DNA of 37,441 nucleotides, from assembly GCA_018608735.1 (NCBI GenBank), contig JABAYZ010000064.1, forward strand, positions 396 to 37,836. Direction: 5' to 3'. Below are positions 23,250 through 31,726 of the stretch, in pieces. Source of the stretch: Flavobacteriaceae bacterium. Its GTDB lineage: Bacteria > Bacteroidota > Bacteroidia > Flavobacteriales > Flavobacteriaceae. The notes beneath the pieces were generated by a model that did no database searches, was not told the origin of the DNA, and saw nothing but the letters and a program-made list of their open reading frames with translations. Positions within the stretch are counted from its first letter, which is position 1. Each line of letters begins with the position of its first letter. A program made the translations under genes and the position numbers.

Positions 23250-24377
23250 ATGACGTTTGAGGATATAATAGGACACGATTTTCTAAAAAAACATTTGAAA
23301 CAGGGGGTAAGCTCTGGACGAATTCCACATGCACAACTTTATGTTGGGAAACGAGGTGTAGGCGGACTTCCTATGGCTATTGCGTATGCGGATTATTTGA
23401 TGACTCAGCAAGACGGGGGTGTTGGTCAAATGAATGCACTAACACATCCTAACATCCATTTTGTATATCCCGTAACCACAAGTGATAAAGTAAAATCGAA
23501 GCCGATCTCGTCCAACTACCTTACAGAATGGCGTTCCTTTGTAGAAACTAACCCATACGGATCCATCAACGATTGGTATGATTTAGTTGGGGTTGGCAAT
23601 AAACAGGGAAATATTGGGGTTGAAGAAGCCAATGATATCGTATCTAAAATGGCCTTAAAAGCATTTAACGGCGGTTACAAGGTCATGATTGTGTGGATGG
23701 CGGAAAAAATGAATTCGATGTGCGCCAATAAATTACTAAAGTTAATTGAAGAGCCTGCAAACAAAACAGTTATTATTCTTGTAACTGAGGACGAAGAACA
23801 GCTTATTAACACCATTCGATCACGTTGTCAAACCGTTCACTTGAATCCTCTCTCTGAAGCAACCCTAAAAAATACGCTTACAACTAAGCATAATACAGAG
23901 GCTAGTTTGGCTCAAAACATTGCCCACCAATCGGAAGGAAGCTATAGTAGAGCTCTTGATTTATTAAGTCAAGACTCCGAAGATCTGCAGTTTGAGGCAT
24001 GGTTCATCGCATGGGTACGGACGGCATTTCAGGCAAAAAGTAACAAACAATCTATTAACCATTTAATGGCTTGGAGTGATGAAATTTCTAAAACTGGTCG
24101 GGAGATTCAAAAACAATTCTTGGACTATAGCCTTCGCTTTTTTAGGCAAGCACTATTATACAATTATGGTGCCAACGAATTGGTTTTCATGAAGTTAAAT
24201 GATAAATCATTTAAATTTGAAAAATTCGCGCCATTTATTGACGCTTCCAACATCGCCGAAATTTCTAAAGAAATTGAATTGGCAAATTATCACATTGAAC
24301 GCAATGCAAATGCAAAAATCGTTTTAACCGATTTGTCAATAAAACTCACTCGTTTATTACACTTAAAAAAAGCTTAG
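23250..24377 (+). CDS. holB: DNA polymerase III subunit delta'
   Basis: Clamp-loader subunit that helps place the sliding clamp on DNA. The 375-residue protein starts FEDIIGHDFLKKHLKQGV and RIPHAQLYVG, has VEEANDIVSKMALKAFNGGYKVMIVWMAEKMN and NKLLKLIEEPANKTVIILVTE (DnaX/HolB core), and SRCQTVHLNPL (the SRC motif). The P-loop position reads GKRGVGGLPMA, lacking the Lys needed for ATP hydrolysis, as expected for delta'. The four-Cys zinc module of E. coli HolB is absent. Its stop codon overlaps that of the convergent OmpH-like gene (TTAG shared at 24374-24377). Confidence 0.92.
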   Translation: MTFEDIIGHDFLKKHLKQGVSSGRIPHAQLYVGKRGVGGLPMAIAYADYLMTQQDGGVGQMNALTHPNIHFVYPVTTSDKVKSKPISSNYLTEWRSFVETNPYGSINDWYDLVGVGNKQGNIGVEEANDIVSKMALKAFNGGYKVMIVWMAEKMNSMCANKLLKLIEEPANKTVIILVTEDEEQLINTIRSRCQTVHLNPLSEATLKNTLTTKHNTEASLAQNIAHQSEGSYSRALDLLSQDSEDLQFEAWFIAWVRTAFQAKSNKQSINHLMAWSDEISKTGREIQKQFLDYSLRFFRQALLYNYGANELVFMKLNDKSFKFEKFAPFIDASNIAEISKEIELANYHIERNANAKIVLTDLSIKLTRLLHLKKA

Positions 24378-24886
24378 TTCTTGGTATAACTTTCGTTGAG
24401 CGCTTTTAAAATTTCTTGTGTTAAGTCTGACGCGTCTTTACCATATAATACACTACCAGCTTCGTTGCTTCCTAAAATGAAGTTATAGCTATTAGATTTT
24501 CCATAGGCTCTAACAAAGTCCTTAACCTTATTAATAACAGAATCATTAAGCGTTTGACTTTCTTGAGCAATTTGTTGTTGTTCAAATTGAACACGTTGCG
24601 ATAATACTTGTTCTTTTTGCTGAAGCTGTTGGGATAGTTTTTGAATGTCGGATTGAGACATTTTTCGAGCTTTAAGTTCAGCTTCTTTTATCTCCAATTC
24701 AAAAGCAGATCGTAAGCTATCGGTACGCATTTTAAATGCATCTACTTTGGTTTGAAGCTTTGCTTCAATATCAACACGTTCTTGATACTCATTAATAAGA
24801 ACCCCATTATCTACAAACCCAATTTTTTGTTGTTGGCAGGCTGTGAAGCTAATTAATGTTAAAATTGCAATACCTAAATTTTTCAT
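24374..24886 (-). CDS. OmpH/Skp-family periplasmic chaperone-like lipoprotein
   Basis: The 170-residue protein has an N-terminal signal ending SFTAC, so C17 may be lipidated. GFVDNGVLINEYQE (the OmpH start, equivalent to the D-xx-VLxxY pattern) follows, then a long charged and glutamine-rich helix at about 45-115 that would form Skp tentacles, and a closing YNFILGSNEAGSVLYGKDASDLT that matches the OmpH C-terminal strand. Skp chaperones escort outer-membrane proteins across the periplasm. A possible promoter element, TACTTTTG on the minus strand, lies at 24918-24911. The gene converges on holB with overlapping stops. Confidence 0.8.
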   Translation of the reverse strand: MKNLGIAILTLISFTACQQQKIGFVDNGVLINEYQERVDIEAKLQTKVDAFKMRTDSLRSAFELEIKEAELKARKMSQSDIQKLSQQLQQKEQVLSQRVQFEQQQIAQESQTLNDSVINKVKDFVRAYGKSNSYNFILGSNEAGSVLYGKDASDLTQEILKALNESYTKN

Positions 24887-24910
24887 AGTAGTTAAGTTTG
24901 TTTATGATTG

Positions 24911-24918
24911 CAAAAGTA
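24911..24918 (-). promoter_or_regulatory. Bacteroidota-type promoter -7 element for the OmpH-like gene
   Basis: The minus strand reads TACTTTTG, a TAnnTTTG match, ending 24 nt before the start codon at 24886. A second identical octamer on the same strand is at 25086-25079, closer to the methyltransferase stop. The first is better placed for this gene. Confidence 0.45.
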
Positions 24919-25113
24919 AAAAAAGTAATTACAATATTCTGAAAAATAATTGTCGGAATTTAAATATAGAAAAAAACTATCGTCTGGTTTAATTAGAATT
25001 AGTTAAATCTATTAGTTTTATTGTCTTAAAAGCACCCTTAGATTACGGTAAATAAATTCCGGAGGTGATTGTAGGCCTCAAAAGTAAAACAGCGCCTAAA
25101 AGGGCTTAAAACG

Positions 25114-25968
25114 CTAATCCTTGTTTTTTAAGACATATATAAGTGAAGAGTACTCTCCTGTCTTAGCCGCTTTCAAATTTGACAGAAATCCCGTCCATAA
25201 ACTACTTAAAAATCGATGTGAACCTGTTTTTAATTTATTGGAAAGTAAACTCACATAGTAAGCGTCCATGACTAAAGGGTGTGTAGACTCTACTCGCATT
25301 TGTACTTCCGAAAATACTTTAGGAATCGATTGTTGAGAGAAATGCCAGAGGTGCCTAGGAACATCATAGGCTGCCCAAAAGGCTTTAAAATGATTGGCAT
25401 CAAAACTATTAAAGTTTGGCACTGCAACCACAATACGGCCGTTTGGCCTAAGAAGTTTATGAAATAGTTTAATGTCTTTTTCCAAGTTAGGAAGGTGTTC
25501 CAACACATGCCAAAGTGTAATAACATCAAACGAACTTTCAGAGAGTTGTTGTAGAGCTTCAGTATCAAAAACACTACCCGGCGCTTTTAAATTTGCCAAG
25601 CGTCTTGCAGACGGATTGGGTTCAACACCCCTAACGTTCCAACCTTTTTTTTGAGCAGTTCTTATAAAAAATCCTGTTCCTGCTCCGACATCTAATAAGG
25701 TGCTTTGCTTGGATTTGAATGGCTTAATCAGTTTGAGCTTTCGGCGGACAGACACATATCTTACGACATGGTATACCATATCAAAAAGCGATCGGCGCTG
25801 GTTGGTATGCGAAATATAATTTGTGTCGGAATAGTAACTTGAAAGCTCAGACTCTGACGGCTTAGGATGTGTATACAGCAACGCTCTATCAGCATCATAA
25901 ATGAGCTCAAAAGAATCTCCGCTAACGGAATGATCTTTAAGTTTCAACGGCGTTTTTTCTGTTTTCAT
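25114..25968 (-). CDS. Class I SAM-dependent methyltransferase
   Basis: A 284-residue protein when started at the ATG at 25968. It has LLDVGAGTGFFIRTA (SAM-binding motif I, about residues 91-105), GVEPNPSARRLA (acidic end of strand 2), FDVITLWHVLEHLPN (motif around strand 4), LRPNGRIVVAVPN and FSQQSIPKVF, as in Methyltransf_11/23 proteins. The substrate is unknown. The reading frame is open to a TTG at 25989, but those first seven codons (FHVERC after the start) are just the translation of a parS-like palindrome, so I chose the first ATG. It follows mnmG by about 32 nt. Confidence 0.87.
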   Translation of the reverse strand: MKTEKTPLKLKDHSVSGDSFELIYDADRALLYTHPKPSESELSSYYSDTNYISHTNQRRSLFDMVYHVVRYVSVRRKLKLIKPFKSKQSTLLDVGAGTGFFIRTAQKKGWNVRGVEPNPSARRLANLKAPGSVFDTEALQQLSESSFDVITLWHVLEHLPNLEKDIKLFHKLLRPNGRIVVAVPNFNSFDANHFKAFWAAYDVPRHLWHFSQQSIPKVFSEVQMRVESTHPLVMDAYYVSLLSNKLKTGSHRFLSSLWTGFLSNLKAAKTGEYSSLIYVLKNKD

Positions 25969-25973
25969 ACAAC

Positions 25974-25987
25974 GTTCCACGTGGAAC
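25974..25987. promoter_or_regulatory. parS: parS-like ParB-binding palindrome, site 1
   Basis: GTTCCACGTGGAAC is a perfect 14-bp palindrome with the CACGTG core of the bacterial parS sequence (TGTTTCACGTGAAACA in B. subtilis). It lies between the mnmG stop and the methyltransferase ATG. ParB spreads from such sites to organise and segregate the origin region. A second copy is 1.9 kb away at 27888-27903. Confidence 0.82.
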
Positions 25988-26000
25988 AATTTAAATTAAT

Positions 26001-27872
26001 CTAACGTCCCATATACACCAAAAGGACTGAAATATCATTAGGAGATACACCACTAATTCGGGAGGCTTGAGCAACGGTCGTTGGTTGTACTTTCTTTAGC
26101 TTTTCTCGGGCTTCATAGCTCATCGATTTGATTTGAGAATAATCAAATCCGGAGGGAATTTTAACGTACTCTAAACGTATCAGTTTGTCTGCGTTGTTTT
26201 TTTCTTTTGTAATATATCCCGAATACTTGACCTGAATTTCTGCTTGTTCAATAACCTCAGTGTCCAAATTATTAGATTGAATATACGATTCTACAGCTTC
26301 AAACTTACGCACATCTTCTATGCCAATATTAGGTCTAGAAAATATTTTAAACATCTTATCAGATTGTCTAATAGGAGCGGAGTCTTTACTTTCTAGAACT
26401 GGATTGGCCTCTTCGGGCTTAACGCTTTGTGTTTTAAAAAACCCTACAAAAGCTTCTGCTTTTGATAGTTTTTCTTCCATACGTCTTAAACGTTTTTCGC
26501 TAGCAATCCCGAGCTCATAGCCTTTTGGCGTCAGTCGGATATCTGCATTGTCTTGTCTTAAAAGCGTACGGTATTCTGCTCTAGATGTGAACATACGGTA
26601 AGGCTCTTCAGTCCCTTTAGTGATAAGGTCATCAATTAAAACTCCTATATAAGCTTCGTTTCGTTTTAATAAAAACGGTTCTTTTTCTTGTACTTTTAAG
26701 CTGGCGTTAATTCCTGCCATTAAGCCTTGAGACGCCGCTTCTTCATAACCGGTTGTGCCGTTAATTTGACCTGCAAAATAAAGCCCTTTAACCAACTTCG
26801 TTTCCAAAGAATGGGTCAACTGTGTAGGTGGAAAATAATCATATTCAATCGCGTAGCCAGGTCTAAAAAACTTAACCTGTTCAAAGCCTTTTACAGCCCT
26901 TAGTGCGTTAAACTGAATATCCTCAGGTAAGGAGGTAGAGAACCCATTAATATAATATTCAACAGTATTCCAACCTTCTGGTTCCACAAAAATCTGATGG
27001 CGATCCTTATCCGCAAAACGGTTAATTTTATCTTCGATTGAAGGACAATAACGAGGCCCTAAGCTTTGAATACGTCCATTAAACATTGGCGATCTATCAA
27101 AACCTTCTCGTAATAAATTATGAACTTCTAAACTTGTATAAGACATATGACAAGAGCGTTGATTTGTCAGCGGCTTGGTTCGGTCAGAGTATGAGAATTT
27201 CTCAGGAACGACATCTCCAGGTTGCTCAATCATTTTAGAAAAATCTAACGACCGGCCATCTACCCTAGGTGGAGTCCCTGTTTTCATTCGTCCAGATTCA
27301 AAACCTAAATCAACAAGTTGTTCCGTGATGCCTGTTGCGGCCCTTTCGCCTGCACGGCCACCACCAAAGTTTTTATCACCAATATGAATCAAGCCGTTTA
27401 AAAAAGTACCATTGGTTAGCACTACCGATTTGGCGCGTATCTCAACACCCAATGATGTTTTTACACCCTTAACTTCATCTGCTTCGACAACAAGACCAGT
27501 TACCATTTCCTGATAAAAATCTAAGTTCTTCGTTTGCTCTAATAGTAATCTCCAATCTTCTGCGAAACGCATGCGATCACTTTGAACACGAGGACTCCAC
27601 ATGGCGGGCCCTTTGGATTTGTTAAGCATTTTAAATTGGATGGCAGAGGTGTCACTTACGATTCCGCTATAGCCTCCGAGGGCATCAATTTCACGAACAA
27701 TCTGACCTTTTGCAATGCCCCCCATTGCAGGGTTGCAGGACATTTGGGCTATATTTTGAAGGTTCATTGTAACGAGCAGGGTATGGCATCCCATATTAGC
27801 TGCGGCTGCCGCGGCCTCGCTACCAGCATGGCCACCACCTACTACAATTACATCGTAAATTTTATCAAACAT
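26001..27872 (-). CDS. mnmG: tRNA uridine-5-carboxymethylaminomethyl modification enzyme MnmG (GidA)
   Basis: FAD-dependent partner of MnmE that modifies wobble U34 of certain tRNAs. The 623-residue protein has the dinucleotide loop VVGGGHAGSEAA (10-21), the signature MSCNPAMGGIAKGQIVREID, KTGTPPRVDGRS, GLYFAGQINGTTGYEEAASQGL and TSRAEYRTLLRQDNAD. The C-terminal helical domain follows (YSQIKSMSYEAREKL, then PTTVAQASRISGVSPNDIS). Length is standard. Two parS-like palindromes lie at its two ends, in keeping with the frequent location of gidA near the chromosome origin. The upstream parS separates its putative promoter from its ATG. Confidence 0.98.
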   Translation of the reverse strand: MFDKIYDVIVVGGGHAGSEAAAAAANMGCHTLLVTMNLQNIAQMSCNPAMGGIAKGQIVREIDALGGYSGIVSDTSAIQFKMLNKSKGPAMWSPRVQSDRMRFAEDWRLLLEQTKNLDFYQEMVTGLVVEADEVKGVKTSLGVEIRAKSVVLTNGTFLNGLIHIGDKNFGGGRAGERAATGITEQLVDLGFESGRMKTGTPPRVDGRSLDFSKMIEQPGDVVPEKFSYSDRTKPLTNQRSCHMSYTSLEVHNLLREGFDRSPMFNGRIQSLGPRYCPSIEDKINRFADKDRHQIFVEPEGWNTVEYYINGFSTSLPEDIQFNALRAVKGFEQVKFFRPGYAIEYDYFPPTQLTHSLETKLVKGLYFAGQINGTTGYEEAASQGLMAGINASLKVQEKEPFLLKRNEAYIGVLIDDLITKGTEEPYRMFTSRAEYRTLLRQDNADIRLTPKGYELGIASEKRLRRMEEKLSKAEAFVGFFKTQSVKPEEANPVLESKDSAPIRQSDKMFKIFSRPNIGIEDVRKFEAVESYIQSNNLDTEVIEQAEIQVKYSGYITKEKNNADKLIRLEYVKIPSGFDYSQIKSMSYEAREKLKKVQPTTVAQASRISGVSPNDISVLLVYMGR

Positions 27873-27887
27873 TGATTATAGTATTAA

Positions 27888-27903
27888 TGTTCCACGTGGA
27901 ACA
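27888..27903. promoter_or_regulatory. parS: parS-like ParB-binding palindrome, site 2
   Basis: TGTTCCACGTGGAACA is a perfect 16-bp palindrome, matching the parS consensus length and its CACGTG core. It stands 16 bp before the mnmG start codon, between the putative mnmG promoter and the gene. ParB bound here could influence mnmG expression, which is inference. Confidence 0.85.
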
Positions 27904-27918
27904 AATCATTTGCAGTTG

Positions 27919-27926
27919 CAAATATA
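27919..27926 (-). promoter_or_regulatory. Bacteroidota-type promoter -7 element for mnmG
   Basis: The minus strand reads TATATTTG, a TAnnTTTG match, 46 nt before the mnmG ATG at 27872 and 14 nt after the ybeY stop. The predicted leader would contain parS site 2. Confidence 0.45.
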
Positions 27927-27939
27927 AGGCTTTAGAAAA

Positions 27940-28353
27940 TTAATCTACACGTTGTTGAAGATAGAACTCTTCTTTGGAGCGCATCGTTGCTGCATCAGTC
28001 GTAGATTTATCCTTATAACCACAGTAATGCAACATGCCATGCGCCATTACTCTTGAAAGTTCCGCTTCAAAAGTTTGACTAAATTCATTAGCGTTTTCTC
28101 GGACACGTTCTATAGAAATAAAAATTTCGCCATGAATTTCTTTGCCTATTGAATAGTCGAAACTAATGACATCTGTAAGCGTGTCATGATCTAAAAATTC
28201 AACGTTTAGTTTGTGCAGATATTCATCGTCACAAAATACAATAGAAACTTCACCTTCGTTGTAACCTTCTTGCGAAATAATAGAGCTAAGCCAACTGGAC
28301 GTTTGTTCAGCGGCTGAAATTTCGAATGGTATTTCTGAATGGAAACTAATCAT
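27940..28353 (-). CDS. ybeY: Endoribonuclease YbeY (16S rRNA maturation)
   Basis: Metal-dependent RNase involved in 16S rRNA 3'-end processing and ribosome quality control. The 137-residue protein has VSIVFCDDEYLHKLNVEFL, HDTLTDVISFDY, GEIFISIERVREN and the metal site HGMLHYCGYKD. H105 and H109 are present, while the third ligand position (D115) is Asp where E. coli has His; I recall this variant as usual in Bacteroidota. Its start overlaps the DUF4175 gene by 8 nt, so it is translated with that gene. Confidence 0.95.
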   Translation of the reverse strand: MISFHSEIPFEISAAEQTSSWLSSIISQEGYNEGEVSIVFCDDEYLHKLNVEFLDHDTLTDVISFDYSIGKEIHGEIFISIERVRENANEFSQTFEAELSRVMAHGMLHYCGYKDKSTTDAATMRSKEEFYLQQRVD

Positions 28354-31300
28354 TGTTATTCTTAAAATAGTATTGTACCTTTAACTTGTACTCTTGCCGC
28401 AAAGGTAAGCTTTGTCGATTTAAAATCTCAGGTGTATTGAAGTATTGTTTGATTGTTTCTGCGCTGGGCACAGGGGCCTGAAAACGTTCGGCCTTAGTGG
28501 TGTTAGAAACCCTCTTAGTGTCTTCACCTTGTTGTTGAACAGCTTTTTCTAGTTTTAAAAGTTGGTGTTTAAGTAAGGTCATGTCTTGTAGCAATCTTTC
28601 CGTAATACCTTGATTTACAAGGTCTTGTTCAATTTTTTCCATAGAATCCAAAAGAGTGTTGCCATTACTCCCTAAGCTTTTTTTATCTAATAAATCTTGT
28701 AAAGCATTCCTGAGCTCTTGTTGTTTTTTGAAAATTTCAAACAACTCTCCTGTGTCTATTTCTGCATCCCCTTTTTGAACGCTTTGCTCGTTTTCACCTC
28801 CGTTTTGCGCTCCATTCTGACCCTCTTTGCCCTGCTTGCCATTCTTTCCTTTTTTACCGTCGGAATCTCCTTCTTTAGCTTCACCAGAATCCTGTTTGGG
28901 TTCGCCCTCGCCAAGAGACTGCTCTACTTTTTTCTTCAATTCCTCTTGACTCATAATAATATCCTGCAATTGCATATCGCCATCGCCATCACCTGGAGAC
29001 ATTTGCATCTGCATTTCCATGTTGTCTAAGGTATTGCTTAATAAATCTGCCAGAGTATTGGTGGCAGAAACAACAAATTGCTGTTTTCCAATAGCTTTTC
29101 TAAAACTGTTCTCGGAGAGTAACTCTAGGCTCTTATCGATATTAAAAAAGACTTCCGTAATTTCTTTGTTTATAGATTCTGAGATTTTTGGCTGCCTTAG
29201 GGATAACGAAAACAAACTGTCGTCGATATGCTCAAAATGTTCACGTAAATTATTTTGTTTCACCAGACGCTTCGCGTGTCCGTTTGTAGTTGTGGCAGAA
29301 GACTGAAAGCGTTTCATAAGCGCTTCTTGATCAAATGAAAACAGTAATAAATTATCTAAAATCTTACGCAACATGTCGATATCTTCACTCATTTGTTCTC
29401 CGCTTGCACCACTCATTTTTGATGCCATTTGCTGACTCATTTGTTGCATTTTATGAGCGGCTTTGCTTTGGCTTTTTTGAGCGCTCTTTTCACGTTGATT
29501 TCGCTCTTGAGCATCGGGTGATTTTTCCTTTTTACCTAGTTCATCACTGGCCTGTTCTTGGTCATTATTAATAGACTCTTCAAGGTTTGGGTCATCAGGA
29601 AGCGCCAGAGGCTTTGTCAACGCATCGTTGTCTTTCCTTAGGGTGTCTAGTTCTTTTTGGAGTGTCTTAAAATCGGTGTTCAGTTTTTCTTGAGCGGCTT
29701 TTGTATTATCTTCGGTCTCCTTTGACAACGCTGTTTGATCTTTGGACAATTGCTCCAAGTTATTCTTGATTTGTTCCGCTTTTTTGGTGACGTAATAGCG
29801 CTTTGTAAGTTCCAATAATTGTTCTAAACTCCGCTGTTTATTTTTATTTTGCTTTGCCATGTCCTCGAGTTTTTCGGCTAAGGCTTCTTTATTAATTTTG
29901 TCCGTGATTTTCTTTAACTCTTCTAATAGTTTTTCGTCTTTTTCAAGAGCATCTTGCTGGGCTTCAAGTCGTTTTTCTAACTGAGCTTTAAATGGATCTT
30001 CTTTTTTTGGTTTTTCAAACTGATTTAGATTATCCTGCATTTTTTTATTGAAGTTCTTCAATATCTTGTCTTGCGCTTGTTGGCGCTCTAAAAAAGATTT
30101 TAATTTTTGTTTATCACTAAAATTGAGTTGTTCTTTCTCTTTTTGATTTCTAGAAATTTCATTGAGATTTTTATTTTGTTTAGACAGAGTGGTCAGCGCC
30201 TTTTGAAAAGCATCACTAAGTTCGTTTTGTTCCTTTAACTGAAGGTCTTGAATGGTGTTTTCGCTTTTGGAATTGTAATTAAAAACACGGCTTCTTGTGG
30301 TTTTATTTTTATGAAACGGATCATTGTCAGACACCTCAAAATAAAGAGCGTAAGCAGTGTCGTCAATAAGCTCTAGGTTAGAGGGAAAAACATGGGTAAA
30401 CTCCTGAAAGGCCGAAGGGGTTACGGGTAAATCTAGAGTCTTAACACTAGAGGCATCTGCTACAGGGTAGTAATAGAGTTTTAAAGCACGGATTCCATAA
30501 TCGTCAGAAAGTTGCCCATAAAAATAAAGTGATTCTTGATAGGTTGAATCTTTTTTCATTTCGACCTTTATCGCTGGAGATTGGTCTTTAAGGGTTTGAA
30601 TAGAAAAACTTAGATTTTCGTAATTTTTAAGCTTAGCGTTGCTGGTTTGAATCGTATAGTTTAAGGGTTCAAAAACCCGTTGACTGTAGTGAAATGTTTG
30701 CGCTTTGTGATCAAAGAAAGACAGGGTATCTTTATATGCAAATGCTACGGAGTCTGTAGCCATGGTGCGCAGTTCCCACTTTATCTTAGTTCCTTCGGGG
30801 ACAGTTGCATTGCCATTGTTTGCAATATTTTGATCTGATTTGCCTGTATAGGCGGGGTAGTCCAGAAACATGTTAAAACTCAGAAGAGTAGGAATCGCTA
30901 AAACCTCTAGACGGTATGGTTTTGACTGAACCTCATCAGCTAAAAGTTTAAAATTAATAGCGGATTTTGGCTTGGGAAACGCATATTCAAAAACGCCTAG
31001 TGCTGTTTGATTTAAAAGGTAAACTTCGTCGTTATATAATATTTGAACGTCATCAGGCACTACCGAGCCAACGGTTTTAGCGACTAAAGTAAATGGGGTG
31101 TTCTCAATGGCTTCAAGAGTAGGGTTAATTATAAAAAATTCAAAAGGCGCTGGTGGCGTATAAGCCGTTTTATAGTTAACAACTCGTTTTAGGCTGTCGG
31201 TAAATACGGCCTGTTTTCCGAAAGCAATACACAGAGAAACAATTAGAATTGGTAGTGCTGCATAGCGTAAATATTTGAGGTTCTCAGAAAGATTGACTGC

Positions 31301-31726
31301 GCTCTTAAAAGGAATTAGACTTAAGTTGTTCGATTTTTGTTCAATACTGGCTATAAGAAATTCGGTGTGTTCCGATTGTTGGTTTAGCTGAAGTACATTT
31401 AAAAGTTTGTCTTTGACTTCGGGAAAATGATCCCCAACAATTTTTGAAGCCGCTTCGAAATCAATGCCTTTATGAATTTTAAAATATTTGGCAAGTGGTA
31501 TAAAAATAAATCCATAAAAAAGTATGACTTCAAAACCGATCACCCCTCCAAACAACAACAGGCGACCAAAAGAATTTAACCAAAAAAAGTGTTCGATACT
31601 CAACAACAGCAAGGCGTATAGCAATCCAATAGCAAAAAACAAGAGCAGCCCTTTCAGTAAGGCGCTTAGGTAATAGCGTCGGATGAAATGTTCTAATTTT
31701 TGCTCTATGTTATGAAAGCTGTCCAA
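28346..31726 (-). CDS. DUF4175-family large membrane/coiled-coil protein
   Basis: This 1126-residue protein has three predicted membrane spans (about 20-43, 55-78 and 153-170), then a long extracytoplasmic part. Residues 190-490 are beta-rich with Ig-like character (PAPFEFFIINPTLEAIENT, then LDYPAYTGK). Roughly 495-720 is a highly charged Lys/Glu/Gln coiled coil, 745-790 is Met/Gln/Ser-rich, and about 925-990 is a Gly/Lys/Glu-rich flexible linker. The pattern matches what I know as DUF4175, a Bacteroidota protein of unknown function. An envelope or scaffold role is an inference. It heads the ybeY operon. Confidence 0.85.
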   Translation of the reverse strand: MDSFHNIEQKLEHFIRRYYLSALLKGLLLFFAIGLLYALLLLSIEHFFWLNSFGRLLLFGGVIGFEVILFYGFIFIPLAKYFKIHKGIDFEAASKIVGDHFPEVKDKLLNVLQLNQQSEHTEFLIASIEQKSNNLSLIPFKSAVNLSENLKYLRYAALPILIVSLCIAFGKQAVFTDSLKRVVNYKTAYTPPAPFEFFIINPTLEAIENTPFTLVAKTVGSVVPDDVQILYNDEVYLLNQTALGVFEYAFPKPKSAINFKLLADEVQSKPYRLEVLAIPTLLSFNMFLDYPAYTGKSDQNIANNGNATVPEGTKIKWELRTMATDSVAFAYKDTLSFFDHKAQTFHYSQRVFEPLNYTIQTSNAKLKNYENLSFSIQTLKDQSPAIKVEMKKDSTYQESLYFYGQLSDDYGIRALKLYYYPVADASSVKTLDLPVTPSAFQEFTHVFPSNLELIDDTAYALYFEVSDNDPFHKNKTTRSRVFNYNSKSENTIQDLQLKEQNELSDAFQKALTTLSKQNKNLNEISRNQKEKEQLNFSDKQKLKSFLERQQAQDKILKNFNKKMQDNLNQFEKPKKEDPFKAQLEKRLEAQQDALEKDEKLLEELKKITDKINKEALAEKLEDMAKQNKNKQRSLEQLLELTKRYYVTKKAEQIKNNLEQLSKDQTALSKETEDNTKAAQEKLNTDFKTLQKELDTLRKDNDALTKPLALPDDPNLEESINNDQEQASDELGKKEKSPDAQERNQREKSAQKSQSKAAHKMQQMSQQMASKMSGASGEQMSEDIDMLRKILDNLLLFSFDQEALMKRFQSSATTTNGHAKRLVKQNNLREHFEHIDDSLFSLSLRQPKISESINKEITEVFFNIDKSLELLSENSFRKAIGKQQFVVSATNTLADLLSNTLDNMEMQMQMSPGDGDGDMQLQDIIMSQEELKKKVEQSLGEGEPKQDSGEAKEGDSDGKKGKNGKQGKEGQNGAQNGGENEQSVQKGDAEIDTGELFEIFKKQQELRNALQDLLDKKSLGSNGNTLLDSMEKIEQDLVNQGITERLLQDMTLLKHQLLKLEKAVQQQGEDTKRVSNTTKAERFQAPVPSAETIKQYFNTPEILNRQSLPLRQEYKLKVQYYFKNNND

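Noticed and set aside
25088..25120. Possible intrinsic terminator after the methyltransferase gene
   Set aside because: The AGCG/CGCT repeat forms only a four-base outer stem with several mismatches inside and no clean T-run, so it was not listed.
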